Of a stretch of DNA of 64,000 nt, positions 16,299-23,967 are shown piece by piece; the stretch's first letter is position 1, and each line of letters begins with the position of its first letter. Position numbers and translations under genes: made by a program. The notes beneath the pieces are model-generated. The model did no database searches and was not told the origin of the DNA. It saw only the letters and a list, made by a program, of their open reading frames with translations. The stretch comes from a virus: the IMG/VR virus record IMGVR_UViG_3300025133_000042, positions 1-64,000 of that record; one strand, 5' to 3'.

Positions 16299-17132
16299 TT
16301 AGAAACTCCTCGAAATCATTGCGGAAACGCCCTCGGTGCCAAACTGGCGGGTGAAGTGGGCGGCGAGCTTGCCGCGCAAGTCCTTCTCAATTTGGCCGCA
16401 GCGCTGCTTGGTCACTCCGAAAGAATCGGCCGAAACACGCTCTTCGCCGCGCAACTCGTTGATAATACGACCGTTCAGGATGTCACGCTGTCGGGGCTTT
16501 AGGCTGTCAGCGAAAGCGGTCACTGCGGCCTGAATATTCGCAGAATTCTGCGTTCGCTCCATCGCGACATCTTGCGGCATGCTGCCGTCACCGATGAGCG
16601 TGGCAATCGTGCCACCGTCGGCGGAGAGGGGTGCATCCATCGAGGCACCGCGCGCGGTCATGTACTTCAGGCATGCAGCGGTGTCGGTGGCGTCGAGGTC
16701 GAGGTGTGCCGCAATCGCTTCGGGCGTTGCGTCCTGGCCGATGACCTTGCGCGCCTTCTGGAGCGAAGACCATAGCTTCTTGCTGGTGCGGCTCCCGCAG
16801 TGGACCAGCCCAGCGTTTGCCTGGACGTGCTCTTGACACTTTGCTGTCATCCACTGCCGGGCGTAGGTGGTGAAGCTCGCGCCCTTCGTCGGGTCGAACT
16901 TGTTAATTGCGGTCAGGATGCCCTCGACGCATGCGCTCATGAGGTCATCGAATTGAAGACCCTTGCGCTGGTGACGCTTGGCGACCTTGAAGGCTAGCCG
17001 GATGTTGGATTGCACGAGGTCGCGGCGGGCTTGCTCGTCGCCTGTCTTCTGTGCCAGGACTACAAGCTCGCTCTGAGCGGACTTGCTAAGGATGATTGCG
17101 GTGGCGGCTAGGTTGGTCAGTGCGTTGCTCAT
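16299..17132 (-). CDS. Sigma-70-family RNA polymerase sigma factor
   Basis: 277 residues. Region 2 spans about residues 36-105 (LVQSNIRLAFKVAKRH, FDDLMSACVEGILTAINKFD, FTTYARQWM), region 3 about 112-165, and region 4 about 205-260 (LKPRQRDILNGRIINE ... DSFGVTKQRCGQIEKDL). The length and plan match RpoH-like group-3 factors rather than ECF factors. It should redirect host RNA polymerase to phage promoters. The gene is clearly richer in G+C than the rest of the window, suggesting separate acquisition. Its own promoter is of the window-wide N16 type. It might serve the TTTACT/TATAGT promoters or a later class; the sequence cannot decide. Confidence 0.85.
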   Translation of the reverse strand: MSNALTNLAATAIILSKSAQSELVVLAQKTGDEQARRDLVQSNIRLAFKVAKRHQRKGLQFDDLMSACVEGILTAINKFDPTKGASFTTYARQWMTAKCQEHVQANAGLVHCGSRTSKKLWSSLQKARKVIGQDATPEAIAAHLDLDATDTAACLKYMTARGASMDAPLSADGGTIATLIGDGSMPQDVAMERTQNSANIQAAVTAFADSLKPRQRDILNGRIINELRGEERVSADSFGVTKQRCGQIEKDLRGKLAAHFTRQFGTEGVSAMISRSF

Positions 17133-17174
17133 ATTTTTGGAGTCTCTCCGGTGTGTTTCGTTGGCTACAGGTAA

Positions 17175-17202
17175 ACAGTAAGAACCGTTTCGGGCTAGAC
17201 AA
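17175..17202 (-). promoter_or_regulatory. Promoter of the sigma-factor gene
   Basis: -35 TTGTCT (17197-17202), 16-base spacer, -10 TACTGT (17175-17180), about 43 bases before the sigma-factor ATG. It overlaps the end of the 45-residue membrane-protein gene. Confidence 0.5.
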
Positions 17203-17332
17203 GGGGCAGGGTGAAGTTTTTTTCACTTTTCCTGGCCTCGACCAGAAACTGAATCATTCCAGCAATATAGCCTGTCATAAAGCTGCAAGTGAATGAAATG
17301 ATTGCGATTTCGGTGATTTCTGCTGCTGTCAT
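17195..17332 (-). CDS. 45-residue membrane protein
   Basis: MTAAEITEIAIISFT... has one hydrophobic helix (about residues 6-32) and a charged tail. GGAGGG stands seven bases before the ATG, a strong ribosome-binding site, so I accept this short gene. It lies immediately upstream of the sigma-factor gene. No family known. Confidence 0.5.
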   Translation of the reverse strand: MTAAEITEIAIISFTCSFMTGYIAGMIQFLVEARKSEKNFTLPLV

Positions 17333-17523
17333 CTAGGGTGCCCTCCGGCGTCGTTAATTCTTACCCCTATATATTGCAAGCTGCGTGCCAAGTCCTGAAT
17401 TTACGTGATATCAAGGAGTTAGGTCACATAACTGTGCAAGTATTGCCGTGTTCTCGCCACTTCTTGCATAGCGTTGCGTGCAGCGTTTAGGCATGAATCG
17501 CGCATTTATTGCGCGGTGTCTAA

Positions 17524-17853
17524 CTACTTGACATCGTTAGCTTTCTCGCCCCAACCGTAGTAGTCGAGTGACGCCTGCATAGCGGCCGAGCGCTCCGGGT
17601 CGGCCTGCGGATAGTACCGGTAGACCATCACCCACTCAGCGCAGCGCTCGGAGTAGACCGAGCCATCACCCTCGACGTAGCTATCATGCTTCCAGCTGGG
17701 CCGGGCGTACATCAGAGAGAGCGTCTTGTCTTCGTCAACGAACTGCGACCAAAACGATGAACGGCTCCAGAAGCACTCAGCTTGCTTCTCGGTGATAGCA
17801 CCGTAGCGGCTTGGCGCGGTGTAGGTCTCGGTGACAATGCTTCCGTATCGCAT
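17524..17853 (-). CDS. Hypothetical early protein (109 residues)
   Basis: Rich in Trp, Tyr and Ser, with no hydrophobic helix and no recognised motif. It has its own promoter and the leader ending AGGAGCCCAGCAT that recurs in this block. A small hairpin (17500-17514) lies just past its stop. Confidence 0.55.
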   Translation of the reverse strand: MRYGSIVTETYTAPSRYGAITEKQAECFWSRSSFWSQFVDEDKTLSLMYARPSWKHDSYVEGDGSVYSERCAEWVMVYRYYPQADPERSAAMQASLDYYGWGEKANDVK

Positions 17854-17885
17854 ATGCTGGGCTCCTATTCCCTGGGTACACTTAT

Positions 17886-17913
17886 ATCATAGGAACGGCA
17901 AAGAGAGGGTAAA
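17886..17913 (-). promoter_or_regulatory. Early-type promoter
   Basis: -35 TTTACC (17908-17913), 16-base spacer, -10 TATGAT (17886-17891), followed by GTGTACCC and an AGGAG ribosome-binding site before the 17853 start. Confidence 0.6.
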
Positions 17914-17925
17914 GGGTTTTTTTAA

Positions 17926-18129
17926 TTATGCCTTTGTGCCCTCGTTTGGGAGGCCAAAGAGGTGGGACAACTCCGCCTTGAGCAGCAGGCTATGGTAGAG
18001 GTCGATTTCCTGCTGGTGCGTGAAGTAAGGCGTCAGGTCGTCTTCGGTGGGGTTGAGGCAATACTGGGCTCGCGGCGAGAGCTTGTTCGCCATCCTCATA
18101 AGTTCGTATAATGCTTCCATCTTTTCCAT
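17926..18129 (-). CDS. Hypothetical 67-residue helical protein
   Basis: Mostly helical with acidic N-terminal and Leu-rich C-terminal parts (EIDLYHSLLLKAELSHLFG). No motif recognised. Preceded by GAGAGGAC, a usable ribosome-binding site. Lies downstream of the 18198-18429 genes. Confidence 0.45.
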   Translation of the reverse strand: MEKMEALYELMRMANKLSPRAQYCLNPTEDDLTPYFTHQQEIDLYHSLLLKAELSHLFGLPNEGTKA

Positions 18130-18197
18130 TTTGTCCTCTCACGTATGTAGTGCGTGAGCATAAAATTATGCACGTGTGTGCGAGCAAAAAATTCTAG

Positions 18198-18266
18198 CTA
18201 GTCGCCTGCGTCGTTCAGGTAGTCTATGAAGAACCAGAGCGCTAGCGCTGCCAATATCGCAGACAT
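18198..18266 (-). CDS. Possible 22-residue membrane peptide
   Basis: MSAILAALALWFFIDYLNDAGD is a single hydrophobic helix with an acidic end. It starts seven bases after the stop of the gene before it, but no good ribosome-binding site is seen, so it is uncertain. Confidence 0.3.
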   Translation of the reverse strand: MSAILAALALWFFIDYLNDAGD

Positions 18267-18273
18267 GGCGAGC

Positions 18274-18429
18274 TTAGCAGCCACACGCTTTGACGAATCG
18301 AACGATGTCAAAGCGTGGATTCTCGCCGCGCAGAGCATGAGCGAAGTCCATTGCGACTTGCTGCCGGGTGTCCTTGTTCTCGATGCCGCCAACGATGGCT
18401 GCAATCATTTGAAAGTGCTTGCGAGTCAT
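18274..18429 (-). CDS. Conserved small phage protein (NPRFD motif)
   Basis: 51 residues: MTRKHFQMIAAIV, then a Val/Ala helix, then ENPRFDIVRFVKACG. This N-P-R-F-D-x-x-R-F-x-x-A-C-G ending recurs in small proteins of many proteobacterial phages and plasmids, whose function is unknown to me. AGGAG precedes the ATG and an early-type promoter lies 30 bases upstream. Confidence 0.6.
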   Translation of the reverse strand: MTRKHFQMIAAIVGGIENKDTRQQVAMDFAHALRGENPRFDIVRFVKACGC

Positions 18430-18459
18430 GTCCGTTCTCCTGTTTCGGGGGACAACTAG

Positions 18460-18487
18460 ATGATAGGAACAGTTTTTAGGGAGTAAA
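18460..18487 (-). promoter_or_regulatory. Early-type promoter
   Basis: -35 TTTACT (18482-18487), 16-base spacer, -10 TATCAT (18460-18465), for the NPRFD-motif gene. The -35 lies inside the 3' end of the upstream gene. Confidence 0.55.
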
Positions 18488-18655
18488 GGAAATGCTTTGA
18501 GAATCAAGCTGGATAATCAGCGCAGAGAGCATTTTGCTAGCAACATCGAGGGACTCCACCATTTCCATCGATGAGTTTCGGTCAGAAAACAAGTGATTCT
18601 GGGCAAGTTTGTCAATGTTATCGCGGTGTTCGATAAGTTCTTCTAGGGTCATCAT
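18476..18655 (-). CDS. Small helical protein (59 residues)
   Basis: Start at the ATG-ATG pair (18655) because a perfect AGGAGG lies upstream. The product is helical (LEELIEHRDNIDKLAQNH) and unrecognised. Confidence 0.5.
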   Translation of the reverse strand: MMTLEELIEHRDNIDKLAQNHLFSDRNSSMEMVESLDVASKMLSALIIQLDSQSISFTP

Positions 18656-18690
18656 TTTTAGCTTCCTCCTACAGACAGCCAATTTCTACT

Positions 18691-18837
18691 TTATATCCGT
18701 GACGTTAAGAGATCAGCGGGCATATGGTAACGCCGACCGTTTCGCAGCACAGTCACCTGATTTGTGCCTTCCCACACTTCCAGCACAATAACGATTTCAG
18801 CCTCGTGCTTGATTCGTGCGATGTCGCCTGCTTTCAT
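18691..18837 (-). CDS. KxGDLV-family protein, short (48 residues)
   Basis: Reads MKAGDIARIKHEAEIVIV, VTVLRNGRRYHMP: the family plan of a conserved K-x-G-D start, a V-I-V strand and a basic strand. It begins at a TAATG overlap with the stop of the gene before it. Among the shortest members. Confidence 0.6.
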   Translation of the reverse strand: MKAGDIARIKHEAEIVIVLEVWEGTNQVTVLRNGRRYHMPADLLTSRI

Positions 18838-19094
18838 TAGAGCACCACAAGGTTGCGAGTGGCGCAGTCTTGCGTCCTGCTAGGGAAAGAAACAACCGGG
18901 TCAAGGCCCTGTGTGTCGATGACGAGACCAATCTCGAACATATGCGGCAGGTGCTTTCTCGCATAACGCTCTTGAGCGGCGATTCCGGCTGCGCTGACCT
19001 GCGTGCTAGGGACCGGGCGCTCGAATCGAACGAGGTCGCCTAGCTTAATTCGGTTTTTCCAAGGTCGGGCGGCGTGTGTCCAGGATTGGTACAT
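18837..19094 (-). CDS. KxGDLV-family protein with N-terminal extension
   Basis: 85 residues; the family core (IKLGDLVRFERP ... EIGLVIDTQG) starts at residue 16 after a Trp/Arg-rich leader. GGAG lies before the ATG, 30 bases downstream of an early-type promoter. The longer insertion between core strands is unlike its neighbours. Confidence 0.6.
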   Translation of the reverse strand: MYQSWTHAARPWKNRIKLGDLVRFERPVPSTQVSAAGIAAQERYARKHLPHMFEIGLVIDTQGLDPVVSFPSRTQDCATRNLVVL

Positions 19095-19125
19095 CGTGTG
19101 GGCTCCTTCTGCCAGGTACGTTTAA

Positions 19126-19153
19126 ACTATAGGGACGCTTTATCGTTAGTAAG
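19126..19153 (-). promoter_or_regulatory. Early-type promoter
   Basis: -35 CTTACT (19148-19153), 16-base spacer, -10 TATAGT (19126-19131), then TTAAACGTACC and AGGAG before the 19094 start. The same leader text recurs at several other genes. Confidence 0.6.
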
Positions 19154-19324
19154 TAGAAAAAGAAAACCGGCGCGATAAAGGTTGTCATTCCGGCAGGTTA
19201 AGTTGGGCTTAGACCAATGCACCTTGACCATGCCAGGGTCAGGGATGCCGATACAGGGTAGAAATTCTATAATGATACCAGGAACTTTGTCCAGGTGGTG
19301 GATCACCAAATCACCGACTTTCAT
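19127..19324 (-). CDS. KxGDLV-family protein
   Basis: 65 residues: MKVGDLVIHHLDKVPGIIIEF ... MVKVHWS, then a hydrophobic C-terminal strand. Coupled by ATGA to the gene before it. Its stop codon lies inside the -10 of the next promoter. Confidence 0.65.
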   Translation of the reverse strand: MKVGDLVIHHLDKVPGIIIEFLPCIGIPDPGMVKVHWSKPNLTCRNDNLYRAGFLFLLTNDKASL

Positions 19325-19530
19325 TTCACTTTTCTCAAGTCTTGGACCAGATAACGGCGCACTGTGCCGTTTAGCTTTGTCTTCGTCGTAAGCTGAACGT
19401 GGTACACAGGATATGCCTCGGGGTGACCCTCGGGGTGACCAGCTGGCTTTGCCATAACGATTAGGCCGATTGTGTTCTTTGGGACACCAATGGAAGCCCT
19501 CGTAATCCTTACCAAATCACCCGGCTGCAC
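19321..19530 (-). CDS. KxGDLV-family protein
   Basis: 69 residues: MQPGDLVRITRASIG, NTIGLIVMAK, YHVQLTT, with a Pro/His-rich insertion made by a short duplicated GHPE unit. GTG start, overlapping the upstream gene by 14 bases. Confidence 0.65.
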   Translation of the reverse strand: MQPGDLVRITRASIGVPKNTIGLIVMAKPAGHPEGHPEAYPVYHVQLTTKTKLNGTVRRYLVQDLRKVK

Positions 19531-19723
19531 GACTTAGCACCTCCAAGACGCCTCTTTCGGGCCTCGTAGTGGTATCGCCATGCCAGCGCACGATGCATCG
19601 GGTGCCTTCACACCGAATAACAACACCGGCTCGGCCGGTTTCGAGACCATGATAGCCGCGTTCAGCTTGTGCTAAGTCGTCGAGCATGACGAGATCTCCG
19701 ACCTTTGGCTTTTTGCTAGGCAT
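19517..19723 (-). CDS. KxGDLV-family protein
   Basis: Start taken at ATG 19723 (MPSKKPKVGDLVML) rather than further upstream, since the family core follows at once; 68 residues with RAGVVIRCEG and CIVRWHG strands. Its 3' end forms the start of the next gene through a 14-base overlap. Confidence 0.6.
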   Translation of the reverse strand: MPSKKPKVGDLVMLDDLAQAERGYHGLETGRAGVVIRCEGTRCIVRWHGDTTTRPERGVLEVLSRAAG

Positions 19724-19784
19724 TTCATGCCCTTGTGTGTGTGCATGTGAGGGAAAAATTTTGGCGCAGCGCTTCGCGCTGCTG

Positions 19785-20108
19785 CTAAAAGCCTCGAACC
19801 GCGCGAGCGGTAGCGTCACACCACGCCATGGCTCTCTCTTCGCCGCCGCCGTAGCAAAATTCTACAGGCTTGCCGATGACCTCCTCCCTCACATCGAACC
19901 GGGCAGCGATATAGTGGTCATTAACGCGCGCCACCGCAACTTGCGTGCCATCGGCTAGCCAAGCCTTGTGGATAATCGTTGCTGGCATATTGGCTGACGA
20001 TGGTCGACGCGGGCCGCGATATCCTCGCTTGTCACCGTTCGGTGCGGTGCGGTGGGACTTGTTGCTGACTTTCATATGACGCGAAAAGGTTCGATTCTTG
20101 GTCGCCAC
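19785..20108 (-). CDS. Hypothetical basic early protein
   Basis: GTG 20108 is chosen because AGGAGCCCAC, the leader shared with other genes of this block, stands right before it; 107 residues. The first 40 residues are very basic with Ser/Arg/Pro (RGYRGPRRPS); the rest is mixed, with GTQVAVARVNDHYIAARF. Possibly nucleic-acid binding. Confidence 0.5.
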   Translation of the reverse strand: MATKNRTFSRHMKVSNKSHRTAPNGDKRGYRGPRRPSSANMPATIIHKAWLADGTQVAVARVNDHYIAARFDVREEVIGKPVEFCYGGGEERAMAWCDATARAVRGF

Positions 20109-20136
20109 GTGGGCTCCTATTGCTTGAGACACCTAA

Positions 20137-20164
20137 AACATAGGCACCTAGGTTGAACAGTAAA
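20137..20164 (-). promoter_or_regulatory. Early-type promoter
   Basis: -35 TTTACT (20159-20164), 16-base spacer, -10 TATGTT (20137-20142), upstream of the 20108 start. An A+T-rich 7-bp hairpin at 20218-20236 lies between it and the preceding gene. Confidence 0.55.
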
Positions 20165-20270
20165 GCATTTTTTAAACCCACCCTAACCCGCTAACATTAC
20201 TACTTAAATTGAAGGAGGATAAGATATATTCTTATCAAGAAGTTAATGTAAGCACACTCGCAACTATCAC

Positions 20271-20504
20271 TTAATGAAGACGCTTGCGCCTCCATTTAGT
20301 GCTTTTATTCAATAAGAAGTGCTCGCACCTCCCCGAATCGATTGAATCGTAAATTGTTTTCTTCTTTTCTCTGAAAAGGTCGCCGGGGCCACCTGAATGG
20401 GCTGTGTAATATTGAACTGACTTGCCTGATAGCTTTGTTATCACGCCAGTCTTCACCCCATCGACGACAATCATGTCACCGACCTTTAGCGTCCACCTGC
20501 CCAT
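20271..20504 (-). CDS. KxGDLV-family protein
   Basis: 77 residues; the core LKVGDMIVVDGVKTGVITKLSG begins at residue 6 and is followed by a basic Lys/Arg tail. TGATG overlap with the upstream gene. Confidence 0.6.
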   Translation of the reverse strand: MGRWTLKVGDMIVVDGVKTGVITKLSGKSVQYYTAHSGGPGDLFREKKKTIYDSIDSGRCEHFLLNKSTKWRRKRLH

Positions 20505-20728
20505 CAGTCCTCGTTACAAGGCGGGTGCGACCAGTTCTCATATTGCCAATCGCTGATGATGCCACTCTTGCAAAGGCTATCCGTCCAATTGTTCCAAGCC
20601 TCGCAGCGCGCGCAGGTGTCGGGTCTGCCGTCTTGCTCATAAGTGCGCTGAACTATTGGCAAAATCAGGTTAGTGAACTCGTCAACAGCATCTTGCCAGA
20701 GCATCGGGTTGTCAATGTCGCGGGCCAT
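20504..20728 (-). CDS. Hypothetical Cys/Trp-containing protein
   Basis: 74 residues, helical start (WQDAVDEFTNLILPIVQ), then TCARCEAWNNW and a C-terminal Cys. The four cysteines could bind zinc, but the spacing is not a known motif. First gene after its own promoter. Confidence 0.5.
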   Translation of the reverse strand: MARDIDNPMLWQDAVDEFTNLILPIVQRTYEQDGRPDTCARCEAWNNWTDSLCKSGIISDWQYENWSHPPCNED

Positions 20729-20757
20729 GATGGGCCTCCTCTGTTTGGGACGTCTTA

Positions 20758-20785
20758 ACTATAGGCACGTATGAGCGTGAGTAAA
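20758..20785 (-). promoter_or_regulatory. Early-type promoter
   Basis: -35 TTTACT (20780-20785), 16-base spacer, -10 TATAGT (20758-20763), about 30 bases before the 20728 start. Confidence 0.6.
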
Positions 20786-20790
20786 AAATT

Positions 20791-21090
20791 TTAAAAGCTC
20801 CCGTTGTATTCCCAGCAAATATCATTGCCCCATCGACAATACTCCTCGAACCAATCATCAACATACCAAACGCAGCAAGTCGAGCCGTCGTCATACCAAT
20901 CGCACCACTCCGGTACATAATGATACGGTTCATCCCAGCACCCTCCAGCATAATAGTGCTCGATGGGCACATCCTGCGTCAGTGCGGTGGAGTGTGTGGT
21001 GCTAAAATCAAAACGTGGGGTCTTCGCCTCGAACGCGCAGGATGCCATGATCAGCGCTGCTAGTGTAAGAATCGTGACAATCTTTTTCAT
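20791..21090 (-). CDS. Secreted or lipid-anchored Cys/Trp-rich protein
   Basis: 99 residues with a signal peptide ending IMASC (possible lipobox, Cys18). The mature part is acidic and has seven further cysteines among many Trp/Tyr residues (CWDEPYHYVPEWCDWYDD, STCCVWYVDDW). Disulfides and an outside location are likely. It may act at the cell surface; no family is known. Confidence 0.6.
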   Translation of the reverse strand: MKKIVTILTLAALIMASCAFEAKTPRFDFSTTHSTALTQDVPIEHYYAGGCWDEPYHYVPEWCDWYDDGSTCCVWYVDDWFEEYCRWGNDICWEYNGSF

Positions 21091-21126
21091 GCTTGAATCG
21101 CAGGGACGGAGGCTAAGAAGTAAAAA

Positions 21127-22410
21127 TTATTTTTCATCGATTGCGATAACTCGCTCATTCGTCTGGAAGTAAGGCCGAGCGGCGTGTCGCTTGGTAGTCA
21201 TCCACATGCGCTGACATTTACTAGCTTTTGGCTTTGGAGCTTCCATATCTGTCAGGACAATGTGCCCGTCAAACTTATGAGCGTTGACATACTCAGTCGG
21301 GGCATTGAAGCACGTGCCGCCATAGCAGTAGCGTATTTTGGGATGGCTTTGGCCCTTTTTCCAAATAAAAACAGAATCTTTCGCGACCTGGGTGTCAAAC
21401 GGGATGACTGTAAACGTAGCGATATCAGCGAGCTTGTTCAGTTCCGCATAAAAAGCAGCCAGCATGCCGTCAGACACAGAGCCAGACTGGTCAATACTCA
21501 CTGCGATGTTCGCAGTCCGGTTAACTTTGCGACCGGGATGAATGTAGGGATAGCGACGATTCAGGCGTTTGGGTGTACTGCGCTTGTCGGCGCGTTGCGA
21601 CGTCTTGACGAAGTAGCGAAGCACCTTGCGCCAGTCGACCTTAGATGTCAGACGTTCAACAATTTCTTTGCGGCAAGAGGCGGAGACAGAGCCCCATCCT
21701 CGGCTAGAAGCCTCGTTAGCAGCGTCTCGGAGAGCCTCCTTAACACGCTCTTTCGCAATATCAACAGCTTGCTGTTGCTCAGGGGTCATCTCTCCCTGTC
21801 CCCACTCCGAGTGGTCGTCAAACTGACCACAATTATCAGGGTCAAAAGTGTTGGATGACCCTTGGCTCGAACCATCGTCGTCGCCTTCACCTGGCTGTCC
21901 GGCTTGCCCATCGGCGCCGGAATCGTCGTCTTCGTCAGCCTTCTTCTTCAGCATATCAAAGTAAACTTCTGCGGCGAGACCTCCCTCGAAGTCCTCGAAC
22001 ATCTTGCCACCTGGGATACAACAACTTTCAGGCAGCTTGTCAGCGCCGATATGCCAATTAATGGCAAGATCAGTAGCGATATTCCAGAGCTTGAATTCCT
22101 TCATCTGCTCGCTAGTAGGGTTCTTGGTTTGCATGACGCCTGCAAGGCTGTCTGGCAAGCGACCAGTGAGGTGCTCGTAAACAAGATGGCTGAATTCATG
22201 AATCAGCACGCCTTGGCGTTGCTGGTCGTTTAGCTCCTCGAAGAACTTGGCGTTGTAAGAAAGCTCAAGACGCCCATCGTCATTGATACGCACGCCAGCA
22301 GTCGGAATTGAATCATTCCGCTTCTTCTCAATCCGCCGAGAGAGCGCAGCATAAAAAGGCTCGCTCATCAGCAGACGGTAAACATGGTCATTGAGATTGA
22401 AGTCGGACAT
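21127..22410 (-). CDS. VWA-domain metallopeptidase-like protein (MoxR partner)
   Basis: 427 residues from ATG 22410, behind GGAGGACATCG. The N-terminal part has HEFSHLVYEH near residues 71-80 (HExxH plus a nearby His), as in VWA-like proteins with a putative metallopeptidase domain (DUF2201 type). A very acidic linker follows, and the C-terminal VWA-like domain has SIDQSGSVSDG as the metal site (DxSGS) and a later TD (LTDMEA). Such proteins are normally paired with a MoxR-type AAA+ ATPase, and one is encoded just upstream. Together they probably remodel or activate a target protein. Targets in phage are unknown. Confidence 0.75.
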   Translation of the reverse strand: MSDFNLNDHVYRLLMSEPFYAALSRRIEKKRNDSIPTAGVRINDDGRLELSYNAKFFEELNDQQRQGVLIHEFSHLVYEHLTGRLPDSLAGVMQTKNPTSEQMKEFKLWNIATDLAINWHIGADKLPESCCIPGGKMFEDFEGGLAAEVYFDMLKKKADEDDDSGADGQAGQPGEGDDDGSSQGSSNTFDPDNCGQFDDHSEWGQGEMTPEQQQAVDIAKERVKEALRDAANEASSRGWGSVSASCRKEIVERLTSKVDWRKVLRYFVKTSQRADKRSTPKRLNRRYPYIHPGRKVNRTANIAVSIDQSGSVSDGMLAAFYAELNKLADIATFTVIPFDTQVAKDSVFIWKKGQSHPKIRYCYGGTCFNAPTEYVNAHKFDGHIVLTDMEAPKPKASKCQRMWMTTKRHAARPYFQTNERVIAIDEK

Positions 22411-22442
22411 CGATGTCCTCCGTTCTTCCGGGGTACACATAA

Positions 22443-22470
22443 ACTATAAGTACCGTCGTCAAAAGGTAAA
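22443..22470 (-). promoter_or_regulatory. Early-type promoter
   Basis: -35 TTTACC (22465-22470), 16-base spacer, -10 TATAGT (22443-22448), then TTATGTGTACCCC and GGAGG before the VWA gene. So the VWA gene can be expressed separately from the ATPase gene. Confidence 0.6.
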
Positions 22471-22659
22471 GGGGAAAAAGCGGGGGGGAGTAAGGGGCGG
22501 ATTTTATTCACAGAGCCGCCGTGCTATCTTGTTTTTCTAGTTTCGCGACTGTCAACAAGCAAACCCAGTAGTCATAAACTATACAATCGCCCTGCTATAC
22601 GACTCTCACAATCAATACTCCTGCCCCTAAGCAGTATAAAACTCAACAATACTCAAACC

Positions 22660-23718
22660 TTACTCGGTCGCAGCACCGAGTACCTGAACCAACTTGTCAG
22701 CCACGCCAGTACCGTCGGCGCTGCGAGACTGATGGAACCCAGTAACATTCTTGATGTCTCCAGTGCCCAGAGCAGTCCAGAGCTTCATCGTAGCCTCAGA
22801 TGGCAGCGAGACAAAGTAGGTTGCCAGGTTAGCCAACTGATCAGCAGTCAGCACTTCCTTGAAGCACTCGCTAGACTCCATCTTCTCAATCAAAGCGCAG
22901 TGGTCAGTGATGGTGAATTCAGAGGTCTTTTCAACCTTGCCCTGGTCAAGAATCATCTCAGGGGTAACCTGTCGGTCATAATTCTGGAAGAAATCGTTGA
23001 AAGCTACTGCGGCCTCGAAGCCGACAAAGCCACCACAAAGGTGAAAAATGGCGGGAGTGTGCTCGATGAGCATGTCGGCCGAATCCAGGCAGTCATTCAG
23101 ACGCTTCCAGGAGCGCCGCGACGGGTAAACCTTGTTAGGCTCGAAATCTCCGCCATGCTCAAGGTGCGAGCGATTTTGGTTGATGAAGTCCCAGACAACA
23201 TCCGTAACATTTTCCTTGGCCCAGTTAAGCCAGTCCTCGGCGGTCGGCTCCACGTCGAACACAGTCCAGCGGTCAAGCTCGGCGGGATCCATCTCACCAA
23301 CCTGATACTGCGAGCCATGCTCACCACCGTTGACGGCAGCGACGACGACAGTATCCTCGTGCAAGAAGTTGCCAAAGATCTTGCGAGAATCAGTCAGTTC
23401 AAAAATGCCTTGACGGACTTCAGGAATAGCCCGGTCGACCTCATCGAGAAAGAGGAGCACCGGACGGGCGCAGGCATCTGCCAGCCAGTCAGGCGCACAG
23501 AAACTAGTCACGTCGCCATCGGTACGAGGCAGACCAACGAGGTCGCCCTCGGTCATCTGAGACGCTCTGCGCTCGACGACGGGGAGGCGCATGTCGCTGG
23601 CAATTTGATAGACAAGCTCGGACTTGCCAATGCCGTGACGACCACGGAGCATAAGAGGCTTGCGTACACGCAGAACGTGGGGAGCAACGGAAACAAATGT
23701 TTTGAAATCGAGAGCCAT
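22660..23718 (-). CDS. MoxR-family AAA+ ATPase
   Basis: 352 residues. Walker A is GRHGIGKS (26-33), Walker B VLLFLDEVD (87-95), sensor-1 region VVAAVNGGE, and an arginine in PAELDRW fits the AAA+ arginine finger. The length and single AAA+ module fit MoxR ATPases, which work with VWA proteins as ATP-driven chaperones or metal-insertion factors. The next gene (21127-22410) is the expected partner. The 220-base gap between the two holds a second promoter and no gene. Confidence 0.8.
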   Translation of the reverse strand: MALDFKTFVSVAPHVLRVRKPLMLRGRHGIGKSELVYQIASDMRLPVVERRASQMTEGDLVGLPRTDGDVTSFCAPDWLADACARPVLLFLDEVDRAIPEVRQGIFELTDSRKIFGNFLHEDTVVVAAVNGGEHGSQYQVGEMDPAELDRWTVFDVEPTAEDWLNWAKENVTDVVWDFINQNRSHLEHGGDFEPNKVYPSRRSWKRLNDCLDSADMLIEHTPAIFHLCGGFVGFEAAVAFNDFFQNYDRQVTPEMILDQGKVEKTSEFTITDHCALIEKMESSECFKEVLTADQLANLATYFVSLPSEATMKLWTALGTGDIKNVTGFHQSRSADGTGVADKLVQVLGAATE

Positions 23719-23760
23719 GGTGAAAACCTCTTAATGGCGGGGTGTTTGTATTACAAATAA

Positions 23761-23788
23761 ACTATAGGGACAGAGCCCCTATAGTAAA
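23761..23788 (-). promoter_or_regulatory. Early-type promoter
   Basis: -35 TTTACT (23783-23788), 16-base spacer, -10 TATAGT (23761-23766), about 42 bases before the MoxR start. Confidence 0.6.
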
Positions 23789-23799
23789 TAGTTTTCTTT

Positions 23800-23871
23800 T
23801 TAGGGAAGGACAGTAATACGAATAGCGAGAGCAGCGACAGTCATTAGACCATAAGCAAGATATAGAACCAT
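23800..23871 (-). CDS. 23-residue membrane peptide
   Basis: MVLYLAYGLMTVAALAIRITV is one hydrophobic helix. GGAG stands six bases before the ATG, and a separate promoter of the block type lies 61 bases upstream, which together support a real micro-gene. Role unknown. Confidence 0.45.
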   Translation of the reverse strand: MVLYLAYGLMTVAALAIRITVLP

Positions 23872-23931
23872 TTTTGTCTCCAAGGGAGCCAGAGTAAACA
23901 ACGAAGCCAAGACTGCCCTGGCTACGAACAA

Positions 23932-23959
23932 AGAATAAGAACCCTTTTAGGTGGGTAAA
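23932..23959 (-). promoter_or_regulatory. Early-type promoter for a micro-gene
   Basis: -35 TTTACC (23954-23959), 16-base spacer, -10 TATTCT (23932-23937). The only gene before the next promoter is the 23-residue peptide. Confidence 0.5.
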
Positions 23960-23967
23960 GACCTTTC

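Noticed and set aside
22450-22659. Hidden gene or extra promoter between the MoxR and VWA genes
   Set aside because: A TATAGT box occurs but without a matching -35 at 16 bases, and no frame with a start signal is open.
22732-23760. Long open frame on the plus strand opposite the MoxR gene
   Set aside because: It is the antisense shadow of a G+C-rich gene with clear AAA+ motifs; it has no ribosome-binding site and no protein-like pattern.
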